A DNA stretch of 64,000 bases from Pantoea agglomerans NBRC 102470. GTDB taxonomy: Bacteria > Pseudomonadota > Gammaproteobacteria > Enterobacterales > Enterobacteriaceae. The stretch spans positions 186,001 to 250,000 of the forward strand of contig NZ_BCZA01000006.1 of assembly GCF_001598475.1 (NCBI RefSeq). The letters run 5' to 3'. The position numbers and the translations under genes are program-made. Positions 44,251 to 53,013 of this stretch are shown here, piece by piece; positions within the stretch are counted from its first letter, which is position 1; the number at the start of each line of letters is the position of its first letter. The notes under the pieces were generated by a model that worked only from the letters and a program-made list of their open reading frames with translations, was not told where the DNA came from and searched no databases.

Positions 44251-44283
44251 AAACGTCTGCCTCTGGCACAAAGCGGACGTTTA
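44251..44283 (+). repeat. Hairpin, copy 11 (forward type)
   Basis: Arms AAACGTC-GC and GC-GACGTTT around CTGGCAC, 18 bases after the GNAT stop. It is the last family member seen in the window and probably also helps end the GNAT transcript. Confidence 0.7.
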
Positions 44284-44385
44284 GCCAAAATAACATCTTT
44301 GCTGTCAGCAAGACCGATTGGGTGGCCTGGCGAAAACGCTTTAATCATTAATCGTCCGTTCTCAGAGCGATTTTATTACGTCGGC

Positions 44386-45006
44386 TTACATTCCCAGACT
44401 GGCCAGCAGGTCGTCCACATCATCCTGACTGGCAGGAGTCTCTGGTGCGGAGGAGGGTTTAGACGGCGCAGTGCGCTCGGCGGTGCTATGTGAGCCGGTA
44501 TTATCGCGGATGACCTGTATCAGCTGCTGCTCAGCCTGATTCAGCACGGCCATCATAGCCTGCACAATCTGTCCTGTGAGGTCCTGGAAGCCCTGTGACA
44601 TCATAATCGCGTGCAACTGCTGTTGCGTCAGACCCGTGACACGGGGGACATCATTCAGCAAGGCAACGGTATCTGCCGCTAATGCCTGGGTCTGTTCTTT
44701 TTCTAATGGCGTCCCCGATGTGGCATCCCAGCGTTGCGAGAGTTTCTCCGCTTTTTCTCCCAGATCGGTTTGCAGAGGCTGCGTGATTTCCACGCTGTTG
44801 ATTACGCCCTCTGCTGCTTCGCGGGTCATTGTGACGACATAACCCAGCCTTTCACGGGCGTTAGGGATGCTTCCCGCCACATCGGCGATGGTTTTATCAA
44901 GCCCCAGCTGTTGCAGACTGTCGCGAAGCTGCCGCAGGATGAAGCCAGCACGCGCCGTAATTTCGCCAATTTCCTGATGCTTACTATGGGTGTCGGATGG
45001 TGACAT
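44386..45006 (-). CDS. cheZ: Chemotaxis protein CheZ (CheY-P phosphatase)
   Basis: A 206-residue coiled-coil phosphatase (E. coli CheZ is 214) that dephosphorylates CheY-P. Catalytic residues fall at Asp142 and Gln146 in QGFQDLTGQIV, aligning with E. coli Asp143 and Gln147. A Pro/Ser-rich linker leads to the C-terminal CheY-binding helix DDVDDLLASLGM. No other che genes adjoin it, so it is an orphan copy. A consensus sigma-28 promoter lies 40 bases upstream, tying it to the flagellar regulon. Confidence 0.93.
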   Translation of the reverse strand: MSPSDTHSKHQEIGEITARAGFILRQLRDSLQQLGLDKTIADVAGSIPNARERLGYVVTMTREAAEGVINSVEITQPLQTDLGEKAEKLSQRWDATSGTPLEKEQTQALAADTVALLNDVPRVTGLTQQQLHAIMMSQGFQDLTGQIVQAMMAVLNQAEQQLIQVIRDNTGSHSTAERTAPSKPSSAPETPASQDDVDDLLASLGM

Positions 45007-45045
45007 GGATGTTGTTTCCTGCGTACAGAGTTTCGATACCTGAGG

Positions 45046-45072
45046 TTATCGGCAGCTCGCGGCGGTTTTTTA
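45046..45072 (-). promoter_or_regulatory. Sigma-28 (FliA) promoter of cheZ
   Basis: On the minus strand: TAAA, 15 bases, then GCCGATAA, an exact match to the simplified FliA consensus, ending 40 bases before the cheZ start codon. Confidence 0.8.
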
Positions 45073-45334
45073 AATTTCCTGAGGTTTTTACTCGTGTAAA
45101 AAGTGACATGATGTGAATGAGGCACCACAGGGCTAGCGACATCAGGTTTGTAAAAGACAGAAAGTGTTGCGCGCAGGCCCTGTTTTTTCAGCCGGAGGGG
45201 GTTGTCAGGTATAGAGCGGAATGTGTGCGGGTTAATGACTGTTATGAGCGAAAAAAAGGGCGTATTACCCACTTTTGAAACGTTTACGCGAGGACAGGCA
45301 GTATCTTATTTATCATGTAATTTCTTCGTCTTAA

Positions 45335-46018
45335 TTAATCCGCCAACGGATAACATTTTGTCCAGTTGTAGTTAACCCTCGCCAGTTTTAATTCTCCATC
45401 TACATCCCCAAAATTAATGGTCTGACGTCCATAAATAAACTCACGCACGGGTGCAGGTAAAAAATCAGCGCCGTAGCGCAGAATCGTGCTGTGCCAGAAG
45501 GGTGCCGGTAATGGGCTGCCGTTATGACGCATCAGCAACTCATTTTTCCAGTGCGAATCCAGAACTTTTTCGCAGAATAAGTGGCGCATGGCTATTGCCG
45601 AACTATCAGGGATCCCTGCAAGCAATAACTGACTGGGCAAAGCAACTAACCGCAGATCTCTGATAACAATTTTTATCGCATCAAATTCGCTCCAGATATT
45701 CGTCAATTCATCGATTTTTTCGGGCAATGACTCGTTATTGTTATAGAGCGGCAGAGTCAGGGGCAGGAAGGTAAAATGGAAACCCTGTATGGGCAGAATA
45801 TCGGCAAGGGGATCATCCTTTGTGAGCTGCTGTAATTCACAAATAAGACGTGAGACATCAAAGGTCACCGGCGGCTGAATGCCCGCTGCAAGAGCCAGCC
45901 TTACAGGATCGTAGTAGTTCCCCTCTTTAACAGCCCCAACTCCTGCATTTTCCGACCAGATGGAGAGGGTGTTCTCGTTGGCAGAGCGATACAAGCTTTC
46001 CAGATTTATCGATTTCAT
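45335..46018 (-). CDS. 2H phosphoesterase-like protein
   Basis: A 227-residue protein not matched to a named family. Two histidine motifs, H-F-T at 81-83 (GFHFTFLPL) and H-S-T at 176-178 (FWHSTILRYG), about 95 residues apart, fit the H-x-[ST] pair of 2H phosphoesterases (LigT, cyclic phosphodiesterases), each followed by a hydrophobic strand. That fold class cleaves 2',5' or 2',3' phosphodiester or cyclic-nucleotide bonds. ATG 46018 has AAAGG at good spacing; an in-frame start at 46060 is less likely. The function is inferred from motifs only. Confidence 0.62.
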   Translation of the reverse strand: MKSINLESLYRSANENTLSIWSENAGVGAVKEGNYYDPVRLALAAGIQPPVTFDVSRLICELQQLTKDDPLADILPIQGFHFTFLPLTLPLYNNNESLPEKIDELTNIWSEFDAIKIVIRDLRLVALPSQLLLAGIPDSSAIAMRHLFCEKVLDSHWKNELLMRHNGSPLPAPFWHSTILRYGADFLPAPVREFIYGRQTINFGDVDGELKLARVNYNWTKCYPLAD

Positions 46019-46649
46019 TACAGACCTTTGGCATTGGTATGAACAGAGGCGATTCGTCATTAATAGTATTTCTGTCTGGTATTTTAGGCTATTCGATTAA
46101 TTTTTAAGGGATAATAAGGATTTGAGAAGTGAGTTGTTATTACTGCCCATAACTTATCAGGCATATCCCCTTTGCTGACCGCAAACATATCACCATATGT
46201 TCAACGTCTCGCACATCTTTAAGGATAGCGTTGCGTCGATTCGTCCAGTTCACAGGAGATGGCGAACGCAGTCTACCCGTACAGTGGCCACTGATGACCA
46301 GTTAGCGACCAGATTTAAACGATTGTATTACATGGTTATTCATGGTCAGGATGACGGGTCAGGGCTGGCTGATGAGTTGGCAATATCTCAGTAAATGCCA
46401 ACAGTATCTGGAAATCCCGATTAGCCGCAGCTGTTTCGCGGTCAGGATTACATCCACAAGGGGCACTATCTGATAGATCAGGAAAATCGCACTGGTACAT
46501 CATGCTGATCCCAGCTAACCACCCGCTCTGTGGATAATGGACGTTTACAAGTATCACGCGACAGAAAGCCTGCACTTCACGGGTTTTTTAGTGCTGTTTT
46601 CAGGTAAACTTGCTTAAGCTATTCAGGTAATTTTTAAGGATGAAAATCT
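46019..46649. other. Intergenic, possibly decayed coding sequence
   Basis: About 630 bases. A 65-codon plus-strand frame at 46197-46394 and fragments after it look coding-like, but they lack a ribosome binding site or a recognisable family and are broken by stops. No repeat copy here. Confidence 0.4.
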
Positions 46650-46979
46650 ATGAAAGTGAGTGAAAAAGCACTACTGGAATCCGGCTTTAGTCATGCAGAT
46701 CTACTAAAACTGAAAAACAATATGGCTAATTATGGTGGCTCACTGGATTCCATGATCCTTGATCTTGCTAACCGCTTTAACGCCTCAAAGTGGATTACTA
46801 TTATTGCCTTTATCATACTTGCTCTTACGCTGATGCTGGCATCCGTAGATACCAGCATCACGCTGGCGGCCACACTTGCGATTGTATTGCCTTTTATATG
46901 GTATTTAGCCCCAGCAAAGCTTGCATACAAGTCATGGCGCTATCGCAGAATCACGGCTCATTCAGAGCAGCATCAGTGA
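46650..46979 (+). CDS. Small membrane protein, two helices
   Basis: A 109-residue protein with a helical cytosolic N-terminus (about 1-45) and two membrane helices (about 48-66 and 70-90), then a basic tail. AAGGA precedes the ATG. The 3' end overlaps the convergent DUF4225 gene by 29 bases. Family unknown; proximity may suggest a functional partner. Confidence 0.65.
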   Translation: MKVSEKALLESGFSHADLLKLKNNMANYGGSLDSMILDLANRFNASKWITIIAFIILALTLMLASVDTSITLAATLAIVLPFIWYLAPAKLAYKSWRYRRITAHSEQHQ

Positions 46980-47772
46980 CATACATAAGGTCAAATATGA
47001 CCTTAGCTTTAACACCATAACCGACTATATTCATTGTGAGTTTTGGACGGCTCATAGTGCTGACTTTCCTGAAATAATCCGCGGGCAAATATCTGAACAG
47101 ACGCCAGGTTCCAGGGCGTCTGAACAGACCGAATACGCTATAGGCATTTGCAACAAGCGAGATTGATTTATAGATTCCCAGCCCGCTATCAGGGCTGAAC
47201 CCCATGAATGCAGCAGTGGACATAGCGGCATCAGCAACCAATCCTTCAGACTGTTTGTTATCCATTACATAGTGCGCAATTTCTTTGCTTATGCCGTTCG
47301 CACCATCAGTAACTAAAACTGCACCGGCCAGAACGCCCAATGGTGTCATAGTTCCTATAAGGGTCAGGCCAGCAGCTATTTCAGCCCCCGACAAAACTAC
47401 ATTTACAGCCGAAATGACATACCCGACAATTTTATTATTTTCCCTGACGAACTCCACTTTGGCATAGAGTTTCGCCGTTTTCATGCGCAGCATTCTGTCC
47501 TGCTTCTGAAGGTTTTCCGTTTCTTCCCTCAGATTTTTAATACAGGCTATGCATTCTTCTTCTGATTTTGCACGTCGGGCAGACGCAAACTGCTGCTCAA
47601 CCAGATCTCTGATCTCCTGAACAAACTTCACCTGAGTCATGCCATTCGAAAGATGGACTGAGGACACATGATTAGCTGTATTAATCAGCTTTCTGGCCTC
47701 AAGGTTAATCATTGTTTCAGCCCAGTTTTTACTTCTGCCTGAGCGCATCATTTCGATCAATGCTACATCCAT
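46951..47772 (-). CDS. DUF4225 domain protein
   Basis: A 273-residue enterobacterial protein: an N-terminal helical region with FVQEIRDLVEQQF, CIACIKNLREETENLQKQDRM and KLYAKVEFVRENNKIVGYVI, then two or three hydrophobic segments (about 115-165 and 195-225) and a basic end. DUF4225 proteins occur singly or as C-terminal parts of polymorphic-toxin-like proteins. Whether this one is an effector or immunity-type membrane protein is not known. Confidence 0.8.
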   Translation of the reverse strand: MDVALIEMMRSGRSKNWAETMINLEARKLINTANHVSSVHLSNGMTQVKFVQEIRDLVEQQFASARRAKSEEECIACIKNLREETENLQKQDRMLRMKTAKLYAKVEFVRENNKIVGYVISAVNVVLSGAEIAAGLTLIGTMTPLGVLAGAVLVTDGANGISKEIAHYVMDNKQSEGLVADAAMSTAAFMGFSPDSGLGIYKSISLVANAYSVFGLFRRPGTWRLFRYLPADYFRKVSTMSRPKLTMNIVGYGVKAKVIFDLMYVTDAALNEP

Positions 47773-48207
47773 TTATCTTCTCCCTGTACATAATATCGCC
47801 GATAATACCCCCTTATTTACAGGTGTAAACCGTCGTTACAGTTGAAAATATGTTGCTTCGGATAACACGTTAGAGGATGAACTATCAGGATTTATTTCAA
47901 ATGATCGTGGCTCTCACATTTATACAGAGGCCATTCGCATGACAGCGAAAACCGACCCAAAGCGAAACTCATGCAATTGAGATCGCCAGCGCATCGGCCG
48001 CGTTACGCTTTATCAGCATGTCGCGCCTGTCTGGCTAAGTCAGTAAAAGAGGGCAGGTCATACTGATTGTCACAACCCCGCTCTGCCCCTAAACGGACAA
48101 CCAGAGGACAGATCAGGACAACAGATGCCTGACGTATAGAATCGATCAACTCTCTCTGATATTGATGATGTCGATGGCGTTAAATCACTCCTGTTGAGAG
48201 AGCTAAA
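47773..48207. other. Intergenic, no gene seen
   Basis: About 435 bases between divergent genes. No palindrome or frame was convincing. Confidence 0.4.
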
Positions 48208-48519
48208 ATGAATTTTTATTGCAGTAAGGAATTTACCGGTTCGAAGGCCTGGGACTCACAGCATATTGCCAGCTTCGATAATGTCAGCGTGAAACTTCAC
48301 TGGACCGATCAGCCTTATAAGTGGCACATCAACGATGGTCAGGAGGTTTTTGCTGTCATGGATGGATGCGTTGAAATGCAATATAAAGAGCAGGGCGAAG
48401 TTAAAAGCCGGGTACTTAACGCTGGTGATATTTTTTATGCCAGTGAAGGGACAGAACATATTGCGCGTCCACAGGGCGTCGCCCGCGTGCTGGTGATTGA
48501 AAAAGAGGGATCGGTTTAA
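48208..48519 (+). CDS. Cupin-fold small protein
   Basis: A 103-residue single cupin: motif 1 WHINDGQEVFAVMDGCVEM (only one of the usual two His, plus Glu) and motif 2 GDIFYASEGTEHIARP. It resembles the general cupin_2 family found in stress or sugar contexts. The stop codon abuts the convergent alpha/beta hydrolase stop with no spacer. Confidence 0.8.
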   Translation: MNFYCSKEFTGSKAWDSQHIASFDNVSVKLHWTDQPYKWHINDGQEVFAVMDGCVEMQYKEQGEVKSRVLNAGDIFYASEGTEHIARPQGVARVLVIEKEGSV

Positions 48520-49257
48520 TTAAGGTGATTCATTATCTGGCTGAGCCAACAAGCCAGTGACAAAACGGGCGATCTCTTCTCCCAGATTGAGAAGAAAGGC
48601 GTCGCGTGATGGGTGGGTGTCAGTGATATGCGGCGGCAGGATGTTCATGAAGGTGAAATGCCCGGCATCTTTAACCACGCAAAGTTTTGTCTCAGTTCGA
48701 TTATCTAATTCTTCTTTGATGAACAGCGCTTGCGATGGCGGTGTCAGGGTGTCCTTCTCGCCAGTCCAGATCCTGACCGGCACTTTCACGGAGGCGAGGG
48801 CCGAGGGTGCTCTGAAAAAATCCGCAGGTGGCGCTAACAGCACCAGTTGATTCAAATCCTGTCTGCCTGCATATGTCACCTTCTCTCTGGTGCGAGTCCA
48901 GGCCGTCGCCCCGGCGTGCATCAACAGAATCACGGTGCCGAGTGAGTGCCCGACGCCGGTAATCGAGGCATAATGTTGACAAAACGCATCGCGGGCGAGG
49001 ACAAGTCTTTGGCTGCGTTCCAGTAAGTCAGCCTTTGAGGGCGTGGAAGAGGTTAACCGTTCGAAATGGGGCGCTACCACTGAAATACCATTGCGGCTAA
49101 AGGTCTGCAGAAGCTCAAGATGACGCAATGGACTTCCGCCAGCACCTGCCGCAAAAAGGATGCAGTGGCTGGCCTCATTCACCTTCAATAACGTGACGTC
49201 AAAATTCCTGTCGGCATGCCTGATGACAGAGGTTTCCCCCCTGGTGTTGTTAATCAT
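48520..49257 (-). CDS. Alpha/beta hydrolase (dienelactone/serine hydrolase type)
   Basis: A 245-residue hydrolase with oxyanion segment FAAGAGGSP, nucleophile Ser105 in GHSLG, acid Asp in GEKDTLTPP and catalytic His in DAGHFTFM. A putative soluble esterase; the natural substrate is unknown. It converges directly onto the cupin gene. Confidence 0.88.
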   Translation of the reverse strand: MINNTRGETSVIRHADRNFDVTLLKVNEASHCILFAAGAGGSPLRHLELLQTFSRNGISVVAPHFERLTSSTPSKADLLERSQRLVLARDAFCQHYASITGVGHSLGTVILLMHAGATAWTRTREKVTYAGRQDLNQLVLLAPPADFFRAPSALASVKVPVRIWTGEKDTLTPPSQALFIKEELDNRTETKLCVVKDAGHFTFMNILPPHITDTHPSRDAFLLNLGEEIARFVTGLLAQPDNESP

Positions 49258-49428
49258 AAAGCCGACTCCCCGCTAAAAGGTCAGTCTGGAGATACTAACC
49301 TGTTCCCGGTGAAACGATAAATTTCCGTCTGCTTCTGGCTCCAGACCACCGTTACGCAAGGCGCCAGCAGCAGATCAAAGCGGACCGGTTATTCATACTC
49401 TGGCGTCAGGCCGCCGACCTTTCCGCGC

Positions 49429-50034
49429 TTACTGCGTCGCCTCTGCCCGTAATGCCGCCTGCACAGCACGGCGCGCACTGATATTTGCTCTGTACGCCAC
49501 CAGCGCAGGCCAGCGATCCAGTTCAATGCTGAAGAACTTACACCAGCCCAGTACGGTGAAAAGGTAGGCGTCAGCAACGCTGAATGACGGCCCCATCAGA
49601 AACGCTTTTTCGGCGAGCGTATCCTGCAGAAAGTCGAACCGCCGGAAGAGCTTTTCACGAAACAGTGACAGGACAGCGTCGGGCAGTGCCTGGTTAAATA
49701 ACAGAGCGGAACCCGCGTGGATTTCACTGGTAATGAAGTTCAGCCACTCCTGCAGTCGAACACGCGCCCAGCTGCCTGCTGGCGGTGCCAGCCCGCTTTC
49801 CGGCCTCAGGTCGGCGAGGTACTGCACAATCGCCGGCCCTTCAGTCAGTATCTGCCCGTCGTCCAGTTCCAGTGCAGCAACATAGCCCTTGGGGTTGATA
49901 AGGCGAAAGTCGCGTCCGTCAGAGGTGAGCTTGCTCCTGTTATCCACTTTAACCAACTCAAACTCCAGTGCGAGTTCACGCAGCACGATATGGGGTGACA
50001 GCGAACAGGTATCCGGGGCGTAATAAAGTTTCAT
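49429..50034 (-). CDS. gstA: Glutathione S-transferase GstA
   Basis: A 201-residue beta-class GST close to E. coli GstA in layout: MKLYYAPDTCSLSPHI with the conserved Cys10, INPKGYVAALELDDGQILTEGPAIVQYL for glutathione binding, and FSVADAYLFTVLGW in the helical domain. It detoxifies electrophiles and binds glutathione. Divergent from a LysR regulator 129 bases away, which probably controls it. Confidence 0.9.
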   Translation of the reverse strand: MKLYYAPDTCSLSPHIVLRELALEFELVKVDNRSKLTSDGRDFRLINPKGYVAALELDDGQILTEGPAIVQYLADLRPESGLAPPAGSWARVRLQEWLNFITSEIHAGSALLFNQALPDAVLSLFREKLFRRFDFLQDTLAEKAFLMGPSFSVADAYLFTVLGWCKFFSIELDRWPALVAYRANISARRAVQAALRAEATQ

Positions 50035-50163
50035 GTCTTCTCCGTTAACATTGAAAGCGATGTGAGATTCTCTTTGTCGTTACGGAACAGACTGTGCTTA
50101 ACGCAGAGGATTCTGTAAAATTAATGCTCCAATAATTAACTATTAGCTGGGCTACTGATAACC

Positions 50164-51054
50164 ATGATGAATCTTCTGCACTGGCGCTTGCTGGTGGCGG
50201 TGGCCGATGCCAGCAATATTTCGCGTGCTGCTGAAACGACAGGCATGACACAGTCCGGTGCCAGCCAGGCTATCACCCAGTTAGAGTCGTCACTCGGGTT
50301 CGCGGTATTCGTGCGTGAGCGCCGGCACATCGGTGTTACCGCGCTGGGAGAGCAGGTCATTGAACATGCCAGGATTATGCTGTCGCAGCTCAGCGCGATC
50401 CGCGTGCTGGCTGATGAGAGCCGGGGTTTAAAAGGCGGACGCATTCGGCTTGCCAGCTTTCCCTCTGTGACGTCCACTCTCCTGCCTGGCCTGTTGCGTA
50501 ACTTCCGGCGTCTGCATCCGGGCATGGAAGTGGTGGTGCTGGAAGGGACGGATGAAGAAGTTGAGGAGTGGCTTGCAGCGGACACCGTTGAACTGGGGGT
50601 GGTAATGAACCCCGCACCCGGACGTGCTGATGTGATACTGGGACAGGACGCATGGGTCGCCGTCATGCCAGCCAGCGCTCCGCACATCGGTCAGTCAGGC
50701 GCGAACGGTATAACCCTGCAGGAACTGGCAGACCAGCCCTTTGTGCTTGCAACAGGCGGATGCGTCGTTAATGGCAAAAGCCTGATGGAACAGTCAGGAT
50801 TCCACCTCTCTGACGTGCGCGTAAAGGTCCGCGACTGGATCAGCGCCTGCATGCTGGTGCGTGAAGGTATGGGTGTCGCGCTGGTGCCGGAATCAGCCCT
50901 GCCAGCGGAACGTCGCGGCCTGTCAGTGATGCCGGTCATCCCGCCTCTGCACCGTGAATTCGGGCTGGTTTGTTCGCCTTCCGGAAAAGCTTCTGGCGCG
51001 ACGCAGGCACTCCTGAACGGACTGCGTAAAGGGCAGGGTAATATCTCCGGATAA
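50164..51054 (+). CDS. LysR family transcriptional regulator
   Basis: A 296-residue LysR protein with N-terminal helix-turn-helix (NISRAAETTGMTQSGASQAITQLE) and a two-lobed effector domain (RIRLASFPSVTSTLLPGLL, LVREGMGVALVPESAL). Divergent from gstA, the normal arrangement for a regulator and its target. The effector is unknown. Confidence 0.92.
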   Translation: MMNLLHWRLLVAVADASNISRAAETTGMTQSGASQAITQLESSLGFAVFVRERRHIGVTALGEQVIEHARIMLSQLSAIRVLADESRGLKGGRIRLASFPSVTSTLLPGLLRNFRRLHPGMEVVVLEGTDEEVEEWLAADTVELGVVMNPAPGRADVILGQDAWVAVMPASAPHIGQSGANGITLQELADQPFVLATGGCVVNGKSLMEQSGFHLSDVRVKVRDWISACMLVREGMGVALVPESALPAERRGLSVMPVIPPLHREFGLVCSPSGKASGATQALLNGLRKGQGNISG

Positions 51055-51250
51055 TCCCACTGCACCGCTGACTTTATCCGCCGTTACCCGATCATAAACA
51101 GCAGAATGGCTGGCCGGGAAAGAGAGATCGGCAGACTCTCCCGACCGCGATCCTTTCTCAACTCGCGTCTTAACGCTTTGCCGCATAAGGTGATCGGGGC
51201 GAATAACGGTTTTATGGCGTGGCGGAACACGCCTGAATCATCGGGATGGC

Positions 51251-52768
51251 TCAGAATTCGCGTAACTGGTCGAACAGCTGATACAACCGCGGCTGATCCA
51301 CAAGCGTGGCGCCTTGCTCGCCCAGTTTCTGCTCCAGCGGATTCAGAACATCGCACAGCACACTGTAGATCTCCTCACGCTCGACCGTCTCAATCGCCTT
51401 TGAACGCCGGTCGATGAGATTAAAGGCTTCGGTGTAGGCGGTTACAGCGGCGGTTAACAGGCTCGCCACATCCATGCTGCTATCGATGTTGATCGTGGCA
51501 GCCCGCAGGTTTTTGTAAGCCAGCGACGCTTTTTTGGCATAAGTGGCCGAAATATGTTCGCGTCCATCCCAGTCCCGGAACGGATTGTGCAGATTCTCAG
51601 CCAGCCATTCCGGCTTGCGTGCTTTACTCAGCGAGAGATCCAACCCATGAGTTGTCGCCTTTTTATAAGCGGCTCTGACAGAGCTGACCACGTCAAGCGG
51701 GACGCTGGTCATCCACAGGCATGAGAGATTGGGCAACGCTTCTGGTGAGGGAAAGTCAGCCGCGCTGAAGCCAAACAGGTCGAAGAAAGTCAGCATCTGC
51801 AACTGTGGCAGTGCGGCAATACGATGCATATTGCTGGCTACGCCGGGATTTCCCCAGATGCGCAGCTCAGTCAAACAGGTAAAGCGCTCAACGACTGGTG
51901 CCAGGTCAATCTCTTTAACGCCTGTCAATGACAATGCCCTGAGCCGGTCAATACCCTGCAGCACAGGCAAAGTCTGCGAACATTGCAGGCACAGATTGCG
52001 TCCCTCCTGATCAGCCTCTACCTGAAAGCCTGAAGAAGGCGTTGCGGTGAGTGACAGCAGGGAGAGATCAGGATTCAGACGCACGCAGCTGACGCCTTCA
52101 GGGTGCAGAATAAAACGCGACAAACGAGTCGCCCCGACATCGATTTCGCTGACGACAGCGGATTGCCAGTGCAACTCATTAATGAAGTCATGCTGCTGTA
52201 TATAGGCCATCAGTTCCGGGGTGCCATGGCGGGTTTCGATGGTCATCAGGCAGGGCAGGCGATCCAGTTCAGAGAGATCGGTCAGGGTTTGCAGGAGGTG
52301 GTCATTGATACGGGTGGTGTCCTGGCGAAGTGTCTGGCCGCCGACAACCACGTTGTGCGCGCCTGAAGCAGCCTTGAACCGCGCACGGCTGGCCGGGTCG
52401 ATCTTCTCCCAGTTTCGCTGACGAACAAGACTGTCTCCCACGTCCCAGCCGAACTTGTAGGCGTTTACTTCCTGATCTGACAGCGGCGGCAGGTTGGCAA
52501 TTAATACATGTCCCGGTGGGACATTGGCAGAAACATAACCGTGATCGAAGCTGTCTTTGACAAAATAGTAGCTACAGCGCAAAGGCTGCATACGGCTGGC
52601 TTCCGCCCTGTCAGGCAAATGATCACCTGCCCAGTCGAGCTGGAGTATGGCTGCAAGGACTTTGCCTCTGGCATTAGCAGGCTGCTGGAGGTGTGTCACC
52701 TGACAGGCGACGTACTGCTGCAACTGCGGGGAAAACACGCTGTAGATATCGCCGACCTTTGCTTGCAC
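51251..52768 (-). CDS. Imm26-like / leucine-rich repeat protein
   Basis: A 505-residue protein. The N-terminal 110 residues (KVGDIYSVFSPQLQQYVACQV, VLIANLPPLSDQEVNAYKFGWD) resemble the Imm26 immunity fold. Residues about 240-370 carry irregular leucine-rich repeats (LRALSLTGVKEIDL, LTELRIWGN, LQMLTFFDL, LSCLWMTSV). The C-terminal part is helical. Homologues are loosely annotated as gliding motility protein. GTG 52768 is used because GAGGAG lies 6 bases upstream. Role unproven; immunity or protein-binding is an inference. Confidence 0.62.
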   Translation of the reverse strand: MQAKVGDIYSVFSPQLQQYVACQVTHLQQPANARGKVLAAILQLDWAGDHLPDRAEASRMQPLRCSYYFVKDSFDHGYVSANVPPGHVLIANLPPLSDQEVNAYKFGWDVGDSLVRQRNWEKIDPASRARFKAASGAHNVVVGGQTLRQDTTRINDHLLQTLTDLSELDRLPCLMTIETRHGTPELMAYIQQHDFINELHWQSAVVSEIDVGATRLSRFILHPEGVSCVRLNPDLSLLSLTATPSSGFQVEADQEGRNLCLQCSQTLPVLQGIDRLRALSLTGVKEIDLAPVVERFTCLTELRIWGNPGVASNMHRIAALPQLQMLTFFDLFGFSAADFPSPEALPNLSCLWMTSVPLDVVSSVRAAYKKATTHGLDLSLSKARKPEWLAENLHNPFRDWDGREHISATYAKKASLAYKNLRAATINIDSSMDVASLLTAAVTAYTEAFNLIDRRSKAIETVEREEIYSVLCDVLNPLEQKLGEQGATLVDQPRLYQLFDQLREF

Positions 52769-52942
52769 TCTCGCTCCTCTCAGTCAAAAATTTTACAGTC
52801 AAAATCTGATATAGCGCGCATCCTGCTCAGGGGTGCGCTTTGCCACGGATCTCAGATCCATCCAGCACACTAGCCTGGCATAACGTTTTAACGAAATGCT
52901 GGCGCGTGAACATTTTTATTTTTTTTTCGCGGCAGGTGGCAG

Positions 52943-53005
52943 CGTCAGTCGGGTTGCACGCAGCAGCCCGACTGACGAAGCCTGCCCGGAGGCATGCGGG
53001 GCAGG
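52943..53005. other. Two tandem strong hairpins
   Basis: Hairpin 1: CGTCAGTCGGG (52943-52953) with CCCGACTGACG (52967-52977), a perfect 11-bp stem. Hairpin 2: CCTGCCC (52981-52987) with GGGCAGG (52999-53005). They sit just after the lipoprotein gene stop. No U-run follows on that strand, so this may be an mRNA-end stabiliser or attenuating structure rather than a simple terminator. Confidence 0.6.
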
Positions 53006-53013
53006 TATTCAGC

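Noticed and set aside
46197..46394. 65-codon plus-strand frame
   Set aside because: Coding-like but without a ribosome binding site or family, and broken by stops shortly after; kept only as possible decayed sequence.
49329..49384. Further copy of the GTCCGCT hairpin
   Set aside because: CTGCTTCTGGCTCCAG and a distant AAAGCGGACC are reminiscent of the family, but the arms are not adjacent and do not pair.
52943..52977. Perfect 11-bp hairpin as a classical terminator of the lipoprotein gene
   Set aside because: The sequence following it on the transcribed strand is A-rich rather than T-rich, so it is listed only as a hairpin.
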